Origin: Proruminimicrobium sp964487915
GTDB lineage: Bacteria; Elusimicrobiota; Endomicrobiia; Endomicrobiales; Endomicrobiaceae
Assembly: GCA_964487915.1 (NCBI GenBank)
Contig: CAZASN010000002.1
Location: forward strand, 124,001-188,000
Direction of reading: 5' to 3'
Length of the DNA stretch: 64,000 bases
In this document: piece after piece, positions 8,901 through 17,126 of the stretch
How positions within the stretch are numbered: position 1 is the stretch's first letter
How the letters are laid out: each line of letters starts with the position of its first letter
Translations under genes and position numbers: made by a program
The notes under the pieces: generated by a model
The model's input: the letters and a program-made list of their open reading frames with translations, nothing else
Told to the model about the DNA's origin: nothing
Databases searched by the model: none

Positions 8901-10331
8901 TTATTTTTTAGGCAAAACAAATTTAAACGTTGTGCCGCATCCCAAATCGCTTTCGGCCCAAACGTATCCTTTATGTAATTTTATCATTTCCGCAACTATA
9001 GTAAGCCCCAGCCCCGTGCCTTTAGGCCGCTTAAACTGTCCGTCCTGAACCTGAAAAAATTTTTCAAAGACCATGTCAACCTGGTGTTTCGGAATTCCTA
9101 TTCCGTCGTCTTTGACCCATATTTCAACATATCCGTCTCCGTATCCGGCGGAATTTTCCAAAACTTTCAGAATAATATTGCCGTTTTCTTTCGTAAATTT
9201 CATGGCGTTGCTGACAAGATTGGTTATAACCTGTTTGATTTTTTCGGAATCGGCGCTTATTATTATCGCCGTTTTAAAAACTATATCCAAACTTATCGTT
9301 TTTTTCTGCTGTACGGCAAGCGGCTGAAACAAAGACACTATTTCGGAAATAACGGCCACTATATCCGTATCGGATTTTCTGATTTCCAGCTTGTCGGCTT
9401 TAATTTTAGCCAAATCAAGAATGTTGTTTATAAAATTCGTAAGCCTGACCGTGGCCTGTTTTATTATATGCAGTCCTTTTAGCTGCTGTTCCGGAGGATG
9501 TCCCTGTTTTACTCCGTCTATCAGCAAATCGCAGTAACCGTCTATGGCGGATAACGGAGATCTCAGCTCGTGCGAAACGCTTGAAACAAAACTGTCCTTC
9601 ATGGAGTCAAGCTCTTTTACCTGTTTTGCCATATTGTTAAACGTATTGAATAAAACTCCTATTTCGTCTTTTCTTTTTAATTTAAGTTCCACGTCAAGAT
9701 TGCCTTTTGCTATCTGTTCCGACGCTTCGGTAAGCAATTTTAACGGTTTTGTAAACGTATATCCCAGAAAATTTGCCAAAAGAATTCCTATTATAATCGC
9801 CACGTATGAAACGATTTTTATCTGAGCGGTCATTTTAGAAATGCCGATTTTTATTTGTTTTTCCATCTGGTCCTGTGAAAAACCGACGACAAAAGTACCG
9901 ATATTTTCACCGTCAATTTTTAACGGGACCGAAGATTCGTAAATTTTTTCGCCGCTTAAAGAATAATAATATTCGGAATATTCCGTTCTTACTTTTTTTA
10001 TTCTCGGTTTAAATTCCGAATCAATGTTTTTATTATTATCCCTGGAAAGGTACATATTGACGTTATTGGCGTTAACATATCCGGCATAAACTACGGCCGG
10101 ACTGTATGTTTTTATCAAAAGCTCAATCGCGTTATATACCTGCAATTCATCTTTTAATTTCAAAGCCTCGTTGCACATTGAAACGAAACTCGTAAGTGTT
10201 TTTTCTCTTGTTTGAGAAAACTGGTGTGTAAGAAATTTTTTCTGGGTTACGTATATGTTATATGAAACGCCTATGATGACCAACAATAAAAGGATTGAAA
10301 CGTACAGGGTAAACTTAAATCTCAGACTCAT
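8901..10331 (-). CDS. Membrane sensor histidine kinase (HAMP, HisKA, HATPase)
   Basis: A 476-residue kinase. One membrane helix lies near residues 8-27, a ~140-residue extracytoplasmic sensor region follows, and a second helix lies near 172-191. A HAMP linker (LTEASEQIAKGNLDVELKLKR) leads to the HisKA box VSHELRSPLSAIDGY with the phosphorylated His at about 254. The ATPase domain has the N box (NLVSNAMKFT), the G1 box (VKDDGIGIP), an F box and GTGLGLTI. I use the ATG at 10331, since AGGG lies 8 bases upstream; a TTG one codon earlier is less likely. It should phosphorylate both downstream response regulators. The ligand of the sensor region is unknown. Confidence 0.92.
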   Translation of the reverse strand: MSLRFKFTLYVSILLLLVIIGVSYNIYVTQKKFLTHQFSQTREKTLTSFVSMCNEALKLKDELQVYNAIELLIKTYSPAVVYAGYVNANNVNMYLSRDNNKNIDSEFKPRIKKVRTEYSEYYYSLSGEKIYESSVPLKIDGENIGTFVVGFSQDQMEKQIKIGISKMTAQIKIVSYVAIIIGILLANFLGYTFTKPLKLLTEASEQIAKGNLDVELKLKRKDEIGVLFNTFNNMAKQVKELDSMKDSFVSSVSHELRSPLSAIDGYCDLLIDGVKQGHPPEQQLKGLHIIKQATVRLTNFINNILDLAKIKADKLEIRKSDTDIVAVISEIVSLFQPLAVQQKKTISLDIVFKTAIIISADSEKIKQVITNLVSNAMKFTKENGNIILKVLENSAGYGDGYVEIWVKDDGIGIPKHQVDMVFEKFFQVQDGQFKRPKGTGLGLTIVAEMIKLHKGYVWAESDLGCGTTFKFVLPKK

Positions 10332-10348
10332 CAAAAATACCCTTTTAC

Positions 10349-10392
10349 AAAAAAATAACTTCGGTCTGCCGCATGAAAAATACGGCAGACCG
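10349..10392 (-). terminator. Rho-independent terminator after the small membrane protein gene
   Basis: A perfect 10-bp stem (CGGTCTGCCG at 10362-10371 and its complement at 10383-10392) with an 11-base loop is followed, on the - strand, by TTATTTTTTT. It lies 14 bases after the stop of the 10407 gene and just before the histidine kinase. Stem and loop-closing bases resemble the hairpin at 50944-50979. Confidence 0.8.
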
Positions 10393-10406
10393 GTTTATAT
10401 TATAAA

Positions 10407-10694
10407 TTATTCGGCTTGTTCTAATTCCAAAACTGCGCCTTTGCCGATTTTTGCGACTATAAAATTATAAATCCATGCAACCGCGATTACGCCTACAGCC
10501 ATTATCAACGTATAAAGAACGATGAAGATCAACCAAGACAACAGCTTTGCTCCAAAACCGAGATTAGCCGCTAATTCCGTCGGGAATATAAAGAACGTAA
10601 AAATACCGATCAATGCTCCCAACAATGCGAATACTACCGGGAAATTCTTAAATAAAGAACTTACGACAACACCTTTTATTTCATACTTTGCCAT
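10407..10694 (-). CDS. Small integral membrane protein of unknown function
   Basis: A 95-residue protein with a short polar N-terminus (MAKYEIKGVVVSSLF), then a hydrophobic segment at about 18-38 and a longer hydrophobic stretch at about 48-82, enough for two or three membrane passes. It ends in an acidic tail (LELEQAE). The sequence is loosely like small membrane proteins of the DUF3566 kind, but I do not claim membership. The control signals are striking: a perfect -35 and -10 pair with 17-base spacing, a GGGAGGA ribosome binding site 4 bases before ATG, and a strong terminator right after the stop. That makes it a monocistronic and probably highly expressed gene between the aldolase and the two-component system. 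No function is inferred. Confidence 0.8.
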   Translation of the reverse strand: MAKYEIKGVVVSSLFKNFPVVFALLGALIGIFTFFIFPTELAANLGFGAKLLSWLIFIVLYTLIMAVGVIAVAWIYNFIVAKIGKGAVLELEQAE

Positions 10695-10744
10695 GCTATC
10701 CTCCCTTTATATTTTAACAACGCCTTTTTTCCTGCACACGAGTA

Positions 10745-10773
10745 ATTATACTAGACTAATCTTTTTATGTCAA
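10745..10773 (-). promoter_or_regulatory. Consensus sigma-70 promoter of the small membrane protein gene
   Basis: On the - strand TTGACA (10768-10773) and TATAAT (10745-10750) are separated by exactly 17 bases. Both hexamers are perfect. The -35 lies just past the fba stop codon, and transcription would start about 45 bases before the ATG at 10694. It is the best housekeeping promoter in the window. Confidence 0.9.
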
Positions 10774-10780
10774 CAGGATT

Positions 10781-11770
10781 CTATTTATAAGACGCCTTCA
10801 TTTCTTCAAGAGAAATACCCTTATAATCGCCGCTGTGTCCCGTTGTTCCGAAATCTCTCATCTTGCCCGCGATTACGCCTTTTAAAGCTTCTCTTGCAGG
10901 GCCTAAATAATCTCTCGGATCAAATTTCTCGGGGGTTTCGGCAAACACTTTTCTGATTGCGGCCGTAATTGCAAGCCTTCCGTCGGTGTCAACGTTTATT
11001 TTCGTTACTCCAAGCTGTATTGCTTTTTTGAGGCTTTCCATAGGAACGCCCGTCGCTCCCGGCATCTTTCCTCCGTATTTGTTTACGGCGTCAATCAATT
11101 CCTGAGGAACCGAAGAAGCTCCGTGAAGAACTATAGGAATGTTTATAAGAGACCTGACTTCTTTTAAAACGTCAAAAGCAAGTTCTTTTGAACCTTTGAA
11201 TTTATACGCTCCGTGCGAAGTTCCGATGGCGATAGCCAATGCGTCAACTCCGGTTTCTTCAACGAATTTTTTCGCTTCTTTAGGATCGGTCAAATGGATT
11301 GAACCCGAACCGACTCCGTCTTCAATTCCGCCTAGTCTTCCGATTTCGGCTTCAACGGTTACTCCGAATTTATGAGCGTATTCGACAACCGATTTTGTAA
11401 CGCCTACGTTATACGCGTAATCCGACGGAGTTTTTCCGTCTTCTTTGAGAGAGCCGTCAATCATAACCGATGAAAATCCTAGCGATATGGCTTCTTTTAC
11501 GGTGGCAAGAGAATTGCCGTGGTCAAGATGAACCGCTATCGGAATTTCAGGATTTTCTTCAACTGCGGCAAACATTATATGTTTCAAATACGTGAAATTA
11601 GAATACTTTAATGCTCCTCTGCTTGCCTGAATGATTACAGGCGACTGCGTTTCTTTAGCGGCGGCCATAATAGCCTGAACCTGTTCCATATTGTTCACGT
11701 TGTAAGCGCCGACTCCGTAATTTTTCTTTCTTGCTTCCTCTAAAATCTGTCTCATAGGTACTAATGGCAT
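10781..11770 (-). CDS. fba: Class II fructose-bisphosphate aldolase
   Basis: A 329-residue zinc-dependent aldolase that cleaves or forms fructose 1,6-bisphosphate from glyceraldehyde 3-phosphate and dihydroxyacetone phosphate. Motifs seen are GVGAYNVNNMEQ at the N-terminus, VHLDHGNS carrying a metal-binding His and catalytic Asp, EAEIGRLGG, AIGTSHGAYKF, LHGASSVP, and INVDTDGRLA for phosphate binding. Length and motif order match the Fba/GatY group, and the compact sequence suits the fructose-bisphosphate type rather than tagatose-bisphosphate, though that is not certain. It follows accA by 2 bases and is probably co-transcribed with it. It would work in glycolysis or gluconeogenesis with the PPDK gene at the right edge of the window. 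Confidence 0.95.
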   Translation of the reverse strand: MPLVPMRQILEEARKKNYGVGAYNVNNMEQVQAIMAAAKETQSPVIIQASRGALKYSNFTYLKHIMFAAVEENPEIPIAVHLDHGNSLATVKEAISLGFSSVMIDGSLKEDGKTPSDYAYNVGVTKSVVEYAHKFGVTVEAEIGRLGGIEDGVGSGSIHLTDPKEAKKFVEETGVDALAIAIGTSHGAYKFKGSKELAFDVLKEVRSLINIPIVLHGASSVPQELIDAVNKYGGKMPGATGVPMESLKKAIQLGVTKINVDTDGRLAITAAIRKVFAETPEKFDPRDYLGPAREALKGVIAGKMRDFGTTGHSGDYKGISLEEMKASYK

Positions 11771-11772
11771 TT

Positions 11773-12798
11773 TTACTTCCTCCCTGTTTTTACAGTATTT
11801 TTTTTATTTTTTACTGGCTTTTTTAATGATTTTTTTTCAAACTCTTCCTCAAAAACGCCCATAGCCCTGAATTTCTCGTATCTGTCGCGGGCAATATTTT
11901 CTTTTGACATTTTTGAATATTCCGATAAATATTTGTTGACGGCTCTTTTTATATTCATCGCCGTTTCAACCGCATCCATATGCGCGCCGCCTACCGGTTC
12001 TTTTATAATTTCGTCTATAACTTTATTTTTAAGAAGATCTTTTGCCGTAATTTTAAGAGCTTCGGCCGCTTCTTTGGCTTTTGCTGCGTCTCTGAATAAA
12101 ATAGCCGCGCAGCCTTCCGGCGATATAACGGAATAATACGAATTTTCAAGCATTAAAACTTTGTTTGCGACTCCTATGCCGAGCGCTCCGCCGGATCCGC
12201 CTTCGCCTATCACTATGCTTATTACGGGCACTTTTAAAACAGACATATCTCTTAAATTTCTGGCTATGGCTTCCGCCTGGCCTCTTTCTTCGGCCGCTAT
12301 TCCGGGATATGCTCCGGAAGTATCTATAAACGTAATTATCGGACGGTTGAATTTTTCGGCCGTTTTCATAAGTCTCATGGCTTTTCTGTATCCTTCAGGA
12401 TGAGCCATGGCGAAATTTCTTTCCATATTCTCATGAACGGTTCTGCCTTTCTGATGGCCTATGACGGCCACCGGAGAATTGTCAACAGAGGCAAGCCCGC
12501 AGACCAAAGCCATATCGTCGCCGTAAGCTCTGTCGCCGTGAAGTTCAACGAAATTTTCACAGATTATTTTTATATAATCCATCGTATACGGTCTGCTGGG
12601 ATGTCTTGCAAGCTGGACTCTCTGCCATGAAGTAAGCGAACCGTATATCTCTTTTTTCAGCTTTTCTTTTTTTTCTTCCAAATCGGCTATTTCGCCGGAA
12701 AAATCAATCTTGCTGTGTTCGGCCGATACTTTTAAACTTAAAATTTTTTTTTCAAGTTCAATAACGGGCCGTTCAAAATCCAAAACAAATTCTGTCAT
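11773..12798 (-). CDS. accA: Acetyl-CoA carboxylase carboxyltransferase subunit alpha
   Basis: A 341-residue protein matching AccA, which with AccD moves the carboxyl group from carboxybiotin to acetyl-CoA to make malonyl-CoA for fatty acid synthesis. Seen: the N-terminal helical region with FERPVIELEKKI, WQRVQLARHPSRPYTMDYI, LVCGLASV..VAVIGHQKG, FIDTSGAYPGIAAEERGQAEAIA, the oxyanion-type GEGGSGGALGIGV, and YSVISPEGCAAILFRD. The C-terminus has a lysine-rich extension of about 25 residues beyond the usual end. Separate accA implies a split AccA/AccD enzyme; accD is not in the window. It lies 17 bases after the envelope protein gene and 2 bases before fba. Confidence 0.96.
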   Translation of the reverse strand: MTEFVLDFERPVIELEKKILSLKVSAEHSKIDFSGEIADLEEKKEKLKKEIYGSLTSWQRVQLARHPSRPYTMDYIKIICENFVELHGDRAYGDDMALVCGLASVDNSPVAVIGHQKGRTVHENMERNFAMAHPEGYRKAMRLMKTAEKFNRPIITFIDTSGAYPGIAAEERGQAEAIARNLRDMSVLKVPVISIVIGEGGSGGALGIGVANKVLMLENSYYSVISPEGCAAILFRDAAKAKEAAEALKITAKDLLKNKVIDEIIKEPVGGAHMDAVETAMNIKRAVNKYLSEYSKMSKENIARDRYEKFRAMGVFEEEFEKKSLKKPVKNKKNTVKTGRK

Positions 12799-12815
12799 TA
12801 ATATACCCTCTTAAA

Positions 12816-13520
12816 CTAAAACTTACCCTGATAATTTATTCTGAAAATTCTTTCGCATCCGTATTTGGTTTCATCAGAACTTGTTAAATTTCTCATGGCA
12901 AAATCTATGTTGAATGATTCCGTTATCCATAATTTTAAACCGCTGTTTAATCTTGTCATGTCGCCTTTGCCTATATTGTCGCACTCAATCATAAACATAA
13001 GAGTATCGTCTATCACAATAACGGAGGAGTTTACAAAACCTATAAGCCTTGCCTCTTTAAAATCGTTTACGTTGACGCCGGCGTTAAAATTAAGATCCGG
13101 CAAAAAAAGCTCTTTTCCGATTACCGCATAAACGCCTTTGCCTTTCTGCATAAATTCGGCGCTTGTTTCATCGTAGAAATAACCCTGCCCGTCATAACCT
13201 ATTGAGAATCCCGGCCATTTTGCGTCTCCGGCGTATATGTTGAATTTTAACTGTAAAGACGGCGGCGCGACTACGACGTTTCCTACGCCTATAAGATTGC
13301 TTATTTCCCAGCCTACTCCCAAATTAAGCGATTTGAATATTCCGAAATTTAATTTTGAAAGAACTCCGCCTCCGGCAAACATTCTGAACTGCATTTCATA
13401 TCCGCCGTAATCAAGTATTGAATATGCGGGAGTATCTATAAGTTCTGTAACCGGCGCAACGGAACAATACCCGGCCCCAACTACAAAAAACAATAATGCA
13501 AAAACTAATATTTTTTTCAT
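12816..13520 (-). CDS. Exported beta-rich envelope protein of unknown function (YjbH-like)
   Basis: A 234-residue protein with a signal peptide (MKKILVFALLFFVVGAGYCS). The mature part is a run of amphipathic strands separated by turns rich in Gly and Asn: LNFGIFKSLNLGVGWEIS, PGFSIGYDGQGYFY, LNFNAGVNV and FNIDFAMRNL. The opening TELIDTPAYSILDYGGYEMQF is like short YjbH-type outer-membrane barrel proteins seen in several Gram-negative phyla, but I make no functional claim. It is the first gene of a probable operon with accA and fba, driven by the promoter at 13557-13585. Coupling an outer-membrane protein to fatty acid synthesis is unusual and may simply reflect shared expression. Confidence 0.7.
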   Translation of the reverse strand: MKKILVFALLFFVVGAGYCSVAPVTELIDTPAYSILDYGGYEMQFRMFAGGGVLSKLNFGIFKSLNLGVGWEISNLIGVGNVVVAPPSLQLKFNIYAGDAKWPGFSIGYDGQGYFYDETSAEFMQKGKGVYAVIGKELFLPDLNFNAGVNVNDFKEARLIGFVNSSVIVIDDTLMFMIECDNIGKGDMTRLNSGLKLWITESFNIDFAMRNLTSSDETKYGCERIFRINYQGKF

Positions 13521-13556
13521 TTTTATATATTCTCCATACCTGATAAATTTCGTTTT

Positions 13557-13585
13557 ATATTACCAGTTTTTAAAAAGTAAATCAA
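13557..13585 (-). promoter_or_regulatory. Predicted sigma-70 promoter with extended -10
   Basis: On the - strand TTGATT (13580-13585), a 17-base spacer and TAATAT (13557-13562) preceded by TG-G make an extended -10 promoter. It would drive the envelope protein, accA and fba genes. A GGAG lies 12 bases before the ATG at 13520. Confidence 0.6.
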
Positions 13586-13595
13586 ACAAACAACG

Positions 13596-13630
13596 GAAGC
13601 TTAGAAGCCGGGCAGCTTAGGAGCTGCGCA
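13596..13630. repeat. Two imperfect palindromic repeat units in the rsmA downstream gap
   Basis: In the 159-base gap 13521-13679 two similar units lie head to tail, AAGCTTAGAAGCCGGG and CAGCTTAGGAGCTGCG. The second forms a perfect 6-bp stem (GCAGCT at 13612-13617 with AGCTGC at 13622-13627) around a TAGG loop. The stretch is clearly more GC-rich than its surroundings. No T-tract follows, so it is a poor terminator. It looks like a dispersed intergenic repeat. Apart from this and the promoter the gap holds nothing I recognise. Confidence 0.55.
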
Positions 13631-13679
13631 ACGGCAGAGACACGGCAAAAAAACAATAAGCGTTCCGACTCTTAACACA

Positions 13680-14432
13680 TCAATTCAGCAAGTCCGTAAG
13701 TTTTATATAATCCGATAATTCAAGTTTATCGGGCCTTGCCATATAATCAATGCCTGCCTTTTGCAATAAGACCTGAGCGGCAATTTTGTCCGACTTCAAA
13801 TACGTCGCCAATCCGTTAAGTATCGTTTTTCTTCTCATTGAAAAACAATGTTTTATAAACGGGAATAAATTCGCGGACGGCTCTTTCGGATTTCTGTTTA
13901 TAAAACTTGCCACGGCGGACATAACTTTCGGTTTAGGATTAAAACAGCCAGGCGGAACGTCAAATAAAAACTCCGCGTCGGCGTAATATTTTCTGAATAT
14001 TGAAATATATCCGTAATCCTTTGACCCCGGACCGCTTACAAGTCTGGTTATTACGTCTTTTTGAAGCATAAAAACGGCTGAAATAAAATTAGGATACGGA
14101 AGCAGTTTTTGCACAATAGCCGTACCGACGTTATAAGGCAGATTTGCGACAACTTTAAACGGCGCTTGAGGCAGTTCAAATTTTAAAAAATCTTTATTTA
14201 TGACCGTTACGTTATGATCGTCGCGGTATTTCAAAACGAGATTATCGGACAATTGTCTGTCAATGTCAACTATTATCAAATTGTCCGTTAAATTTTTAAG
14301 AATATCGGTTAAAACGCCTTTGCCGGGACCGATTTCAATAACAAAATCGCCTTTTGATATTGAAGCGGACTTTACGATTTTGTTTGCGATATTGGCGTCT
14401 ATCAAAAAATTTTGGCCGTGCGGCTGTCTCAT
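13680..14432 (-). CDS. rsmA: 16S rRNA (adenine1518-N6/adenine1519-N6)-dimethyltransferase
   Basis: A 250-residue SAM-dependent methyltransferase that dimethylates two adjacent adenines near the 3' end of 16S rRNA. The opening RQPHGQNFLID is the KsgA/RsmA signature. FVIEIGPGKGVLT is the SAM-binding motif I, IIVDIDRQL binds the ribose, and VANLPYNVGT is the catalytic NLPY motif. The C-terminal helical domain includes FSMRRKTILNGL. The start at 14432 gives the usual short N-terminus, and the length matches the family. It lies 13 bases after a small membrane protein gene. Its 3' gap holds palindromic repeats rather than a clear terminator. Confidence 0.96.
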   Translation of the reverse strand: MRQPHGQNFLIDANIANKIVKSASISKGDFVIEIGPGKGVLTDILKNLTDNLIIVDIDRQLSDNLVLKYRDDHNVTVINKDFLKFELPQAPFKVVANLPYNVGTAIVQKLLPYPNFISAVFMLQKDVITRLVSGPGSKDYGYISIFRKYYADAEFLFDVPPGCFNPKPKVMSAVASFINRNPKEPSANLFPFIKHCFSMRRKTILNGLATYLKSDKIAAQVLLQKAGIDYMARPDKLELSDYIKLTDLLN

Positions 14433-14445
14433 TTATTTAACCGTT

Positions 14446-14730
14446 TTATCTGATTTTTTTTATAATTTCGGGCAGAACAAGTATTATTACAGCCGTATTC
14501 GTGACTACCGCGGCGACCAGCGCGACCAATAAAATAGGATGGGCTATATATTCAATCGGATAATAAGTTACGGCCAGTTTATGCAGCGCCGTCATTAAAA
14601 AACCGAACAGCCACCATATCCCGACAAAATTAAAAACGGAGTCAAACCGTCCGTAAAAAGCCAAAGCCGCAACGGGTGATATCAATAAAATATTTACTGC
14701 CAGTTTTATCAGCTCCAGTCTTTCAAACAT
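14446..14730 (-). CDS. Small three-helix membrane protein, unknown
   Basis: A 94-residue hydrophobic protein with membrane segments at about 6-26, 32-50 and 64-85 and short charged ends (MFERLEL and PEIIKKIR). I do not recognise a family. It is 57 bases from the phosphoesterase gene upstream and 13 bases before rsmA, and shares their strand, so it may be co-transcribed with rsmA. The coding call rests on the uninterrupted frame, the regular alternation of hydrophobic helices and the tight spacing to rsmA. Confidence 0.65.
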   Translation of the reverse strand: MFERLELIKLAVNILLISPVAALAFYGRFDSVFNFVGIWWLFGFLMTALHKLAVTYYPIEYIAHPILLVALVAAVVTNTAVIILVLPEIIKKIR

Positions 14731-14787
14731 ACGGTCCCCGTTTAATTTATTTTATTAATTATATCAAATTCCGGCGGTCATACAAAT

Positions 14788-15891
14788 TTATTGCCGGTAC
14801 AAAGTTATATTTACTATCTCGGATTTTGAAAACAATCTCAGAGGCGGCCCCCACCATCTTGTTCCGGACGTTACATAAACATATTTGCCGTTTTCATAAT
14901 ATAATCCGTAAAAATGCTTAAAAATTATCTTTTCAATAATATCAAAAGGCGGAATCTGTCCGGCATGAGTATGGCCTGAAAGCTGCAGCGTAAACGGATA
15001 GCGCAAAGCCTTTGCGAAAGCTTCGGGCTGATGGCTTAAAAATATAACCGGTTTTGAAAAATCAATCCCTTCAAAAGCCTTGTCAAAATCATATACATTA
15101 GAATTAAATCTTTTGGATTCTTTGAAATCCGATATTCCGGCGATATAAATCATATTATTTACGGCTACATTTTTATTATCTATTAATATGTAGCCCGCCT
15201 TTTGGGTAAAAGTTTTAAATTTATCAATTCCGCGGTAATATTCATGGTTGCCGCTGACAACAAAGATTCCGTAATTGGATTTAATGTTATGCATATCATA
15301 ATCCTGATACGTGTCTGAAATATCGGAATCTACGACATCTCCGGTTATCGCGACAATGTCGGGTTTTAAAGAATTAACCGCGTCAATTATTTTTTTTATT
15401 TCTTCCGGTTTTGTAAGAATATTTATATGAATATCGGATAATTGGACTATTTTAAATTTATCAACGGGCAGGTTCGGCACTTTTATTTCAATATTTTTGA
15501 TAACCGGCGAATTTACTTTGACATTTATATAGGAATATACCGCGGACAAAAAAGTCAACGTCAAAGCCGCCGCCGTAATATAGAGCCTTATTTGCGGATC
15601 TTTAAAAAATATAAATAAAATATTGCCGGCAAACAAAAATGTAAAAGCGATTGACAGTATTCCCACCCATATATACGCAAACTCAATAATAAAATTAAAG
15701 TTTGTAACAGCGCCGGCGTATTTATGCAGAAAAATTTGGTTGAAAACGCCAAAAAAAGCTAACAGACAAATTACCAGTAAAAACCAAACTGACGCATTAT
15801 GGTTTAACCTTAAATCCGTTGATATTCTGTGGAATATATAGTAATGAGCGCCCAAATATACAATTAAAAAGGATATAAAAAACCATCTCAT
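14788..15891 (-). CDS. Membrane-anchored metallophosphoesterase (YkuE/YaeI-like)
   Basis: A 367-residue protein. The first ~125 residues hold four hydrophobic helices. The rest is a calcineurin-type phosphoesterase domain with all the metal-binding blocks: QLSDIHIN (DxH), ITGDVVDSD (GDxxD), VVSGNHEYY (GNH[ED]), FLSHQPEA (a histidine block) and LSGHTHAGQI (GHxH). The domain likely faces the cytoplasm or periplasm next to the membrane; YkuE-like relatives act on phospholipid-type or lipid A intermediates. The substrate cannot be fixed here. It precedes the small membrane protein and rsmA, and follows an MFS exporter gene. The family call is firm. Confidence 0.88.
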   Translation of the reverse strand: MRWFFISFLIVYLGAHYYIFHRISTDLRLNHNASVWFLLVICLLAFFGVFNQIFLHKYAGAVTNFNFIIEFAYIWVGILSIAFTFLFAGNILFIFFKDPQIRLYITAAALTLTFLSAVYSYINVKVNSPVIKNIEIKVPNLPVDKFKIVQLSDIHINILTKPEEIKKIIDAVNSLKPDIVAITGDVVDSDISDTYQDYDMHNIKSNYGIFVVSGNHEYYRGIDKFKTFTQKAGYILIDNKNVAVNNMIYIAGISDFKESKRFNSNVYDFDKAFEGIDFSKPVIFLSHQPEAFAKALRYPFTLQLSGHTHAGQIPPFDIIEKIIFKHFYGLYYENGKYVYVTSGTRWWGPPLRLFSKSEIVNITLYRQ

Positions 15892-15923
15892 TGTTGACTC
15901 TCCAAAACTTTAACCTTAAAAAA

Positions 15924-17123
15924 TCAGCTTACAATTTTTTTCCTTACAAAGAAAGTTGCTGCCAAAGTCAGTATGCCGCCGGCGATTGTAGTCGCCTGAG
16001 GTCCGAAAGCATACGCAAGATTGCCGCCGAACAAACTTCCTATCGGAGTAAATCCCAAAAAAGCAGTTATGAAAAACCCTATTATCGTGCCTCTGTATTT
16101 TGTCGGAGCGTGTATCTGCATATAAGTGTTCGTCAGGCTCATGCCGACGACCATACAGTAGCCCGCGCATGCCAGAAAAAAACACGACGTATAAATATTC
16201 GTAATAGATGCGAATAAAATAATAACCGAGCCCAAAACCGCCGAACTGTAATAAATCCACGAACCGATATTTTCGGTATTCTGTTTGCCTGCGACGGTAA
16301 TAGTCGCAAGCAGCGCCCCGCATCCGATGGAAGACATAAACAATCCCAATCCGTTTGCCTCCATACCGTATACGTCCTTTACAAAAACAGGCATCAGCAC
16401 CATAGGAAAAACCGTTACTATTCCGTTTATCGCAAGAAGTATCAGCATTGCCGAAATTTTATTGTCGTTTTTGATAAAATCCCAGCTTGCGAAAAACTTT
16501 TCCTTAAACGTTTCAACCTGTTTTTCTATAAGATGTGTAATCGGAATAATATGCGCAAGCGCTATAAATACCGCTATGTAAGAAATTGTGTTAAATAAAA
16601 AACAGTATCCTTCGCCGAATTTCGCTATAATAACGGCGGCTATCGCGGGACCTACAACTCTGCCCATATTGAAAATCAGAGAGTTTAAACCTATGGCATT
16701 CATTAAGTTTTCTTTCGGCACCAAATCAATTATAAACGACTGCCTTATAGTCATATCAAAAGCGTTGACAAGCCCGAGAAACGTTGATATTACGAGAATA
16801 TGCCATAACGCTATATGATTTGTGATTGTCAGGTAAGACAACAGCCCGGCCTGAATCATCAGCGCGCTTTGAGTTATAAAAAGCAGTTTTTTTCTATTAT
16901 ATTTATCGGCAAACGAACCGGCAAAAGGGGATATAATTAAAATAAAAATCTGGCTTAAAAAAGCTACAAGTCCCAGCAAAACCGCCGATTTTGTAAGACT
17001 GTAAACAAGCCAAGGCAGCGCCGTCATCTGAAGCCAGGTTCCCATAACCGATATAATCTGGCCGAAAAAAAACAATCTGTAATTTTTTATGTTTAAAGAT
17101 TTAAAAATAGAGTTGTTTATCAT
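15924..17123 (-). CDS. MFS exporter (EntS/MFS_3-like)
   Basis: A 399-residue major facilitator with about 12 hydrophobic helices. The N-terminus (NYRLFFFGQIISVMGTWLQMTALPWLVY) is the MFS_3/EntS pattern, and the loop between helices 2 and 3 reads GSFADKYNRKKLLF, the MFS motif A. The midpoint has a charged loop (EKQVETFKEKFFASWDFI) between the two six-helix halves. Relatives export siderophores or drugs, but several are of unknown substrate. It starts 3 bases after the DUF4416 gene stop. No regulator is adjacent. Confidence 0.85.
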   Translation of the reverse strand: MINNSIFKSLNIKNYRLFFFGQIISVMGTWLQMTALPWLVYSLTKSAVLLGLVAFLSQIFILIISPFAGSFADKYNRKKLLFITQSALMIQAGLLSYLTITNHIALWHILVISTFLGLVNAFDMTIRQSFIIDLVPKENLMNAIGLNSLIFNMGRVVGPAIAAVIIAKFGEGYCFLFNTISYIAVFIALAHIIPITHLIEKQVETFKEKFFASWDFIKNDNKISAMLILLAINGIVTVFPMVLMPVFVKDVYGMEANGLGLFMSSIGCGALLATITVAGKQNTENIGSWIYYSSAVLGSVIILFASITNIYTSCFFLACAGYCMVVGMSLTNTYMQIHAPTKYRGTIIGFFITAFLGFTPIGSLFGGNLAYAFGPQATTIAGGILTLAATFFVRKKIVS

Positions 17124-17126
17124 AAG

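Noticed and set aside
13596..13630. A CRISPR array or terminator at the short repeats
   Set aside because: Only two imperfect units without spacers and no T-tract.
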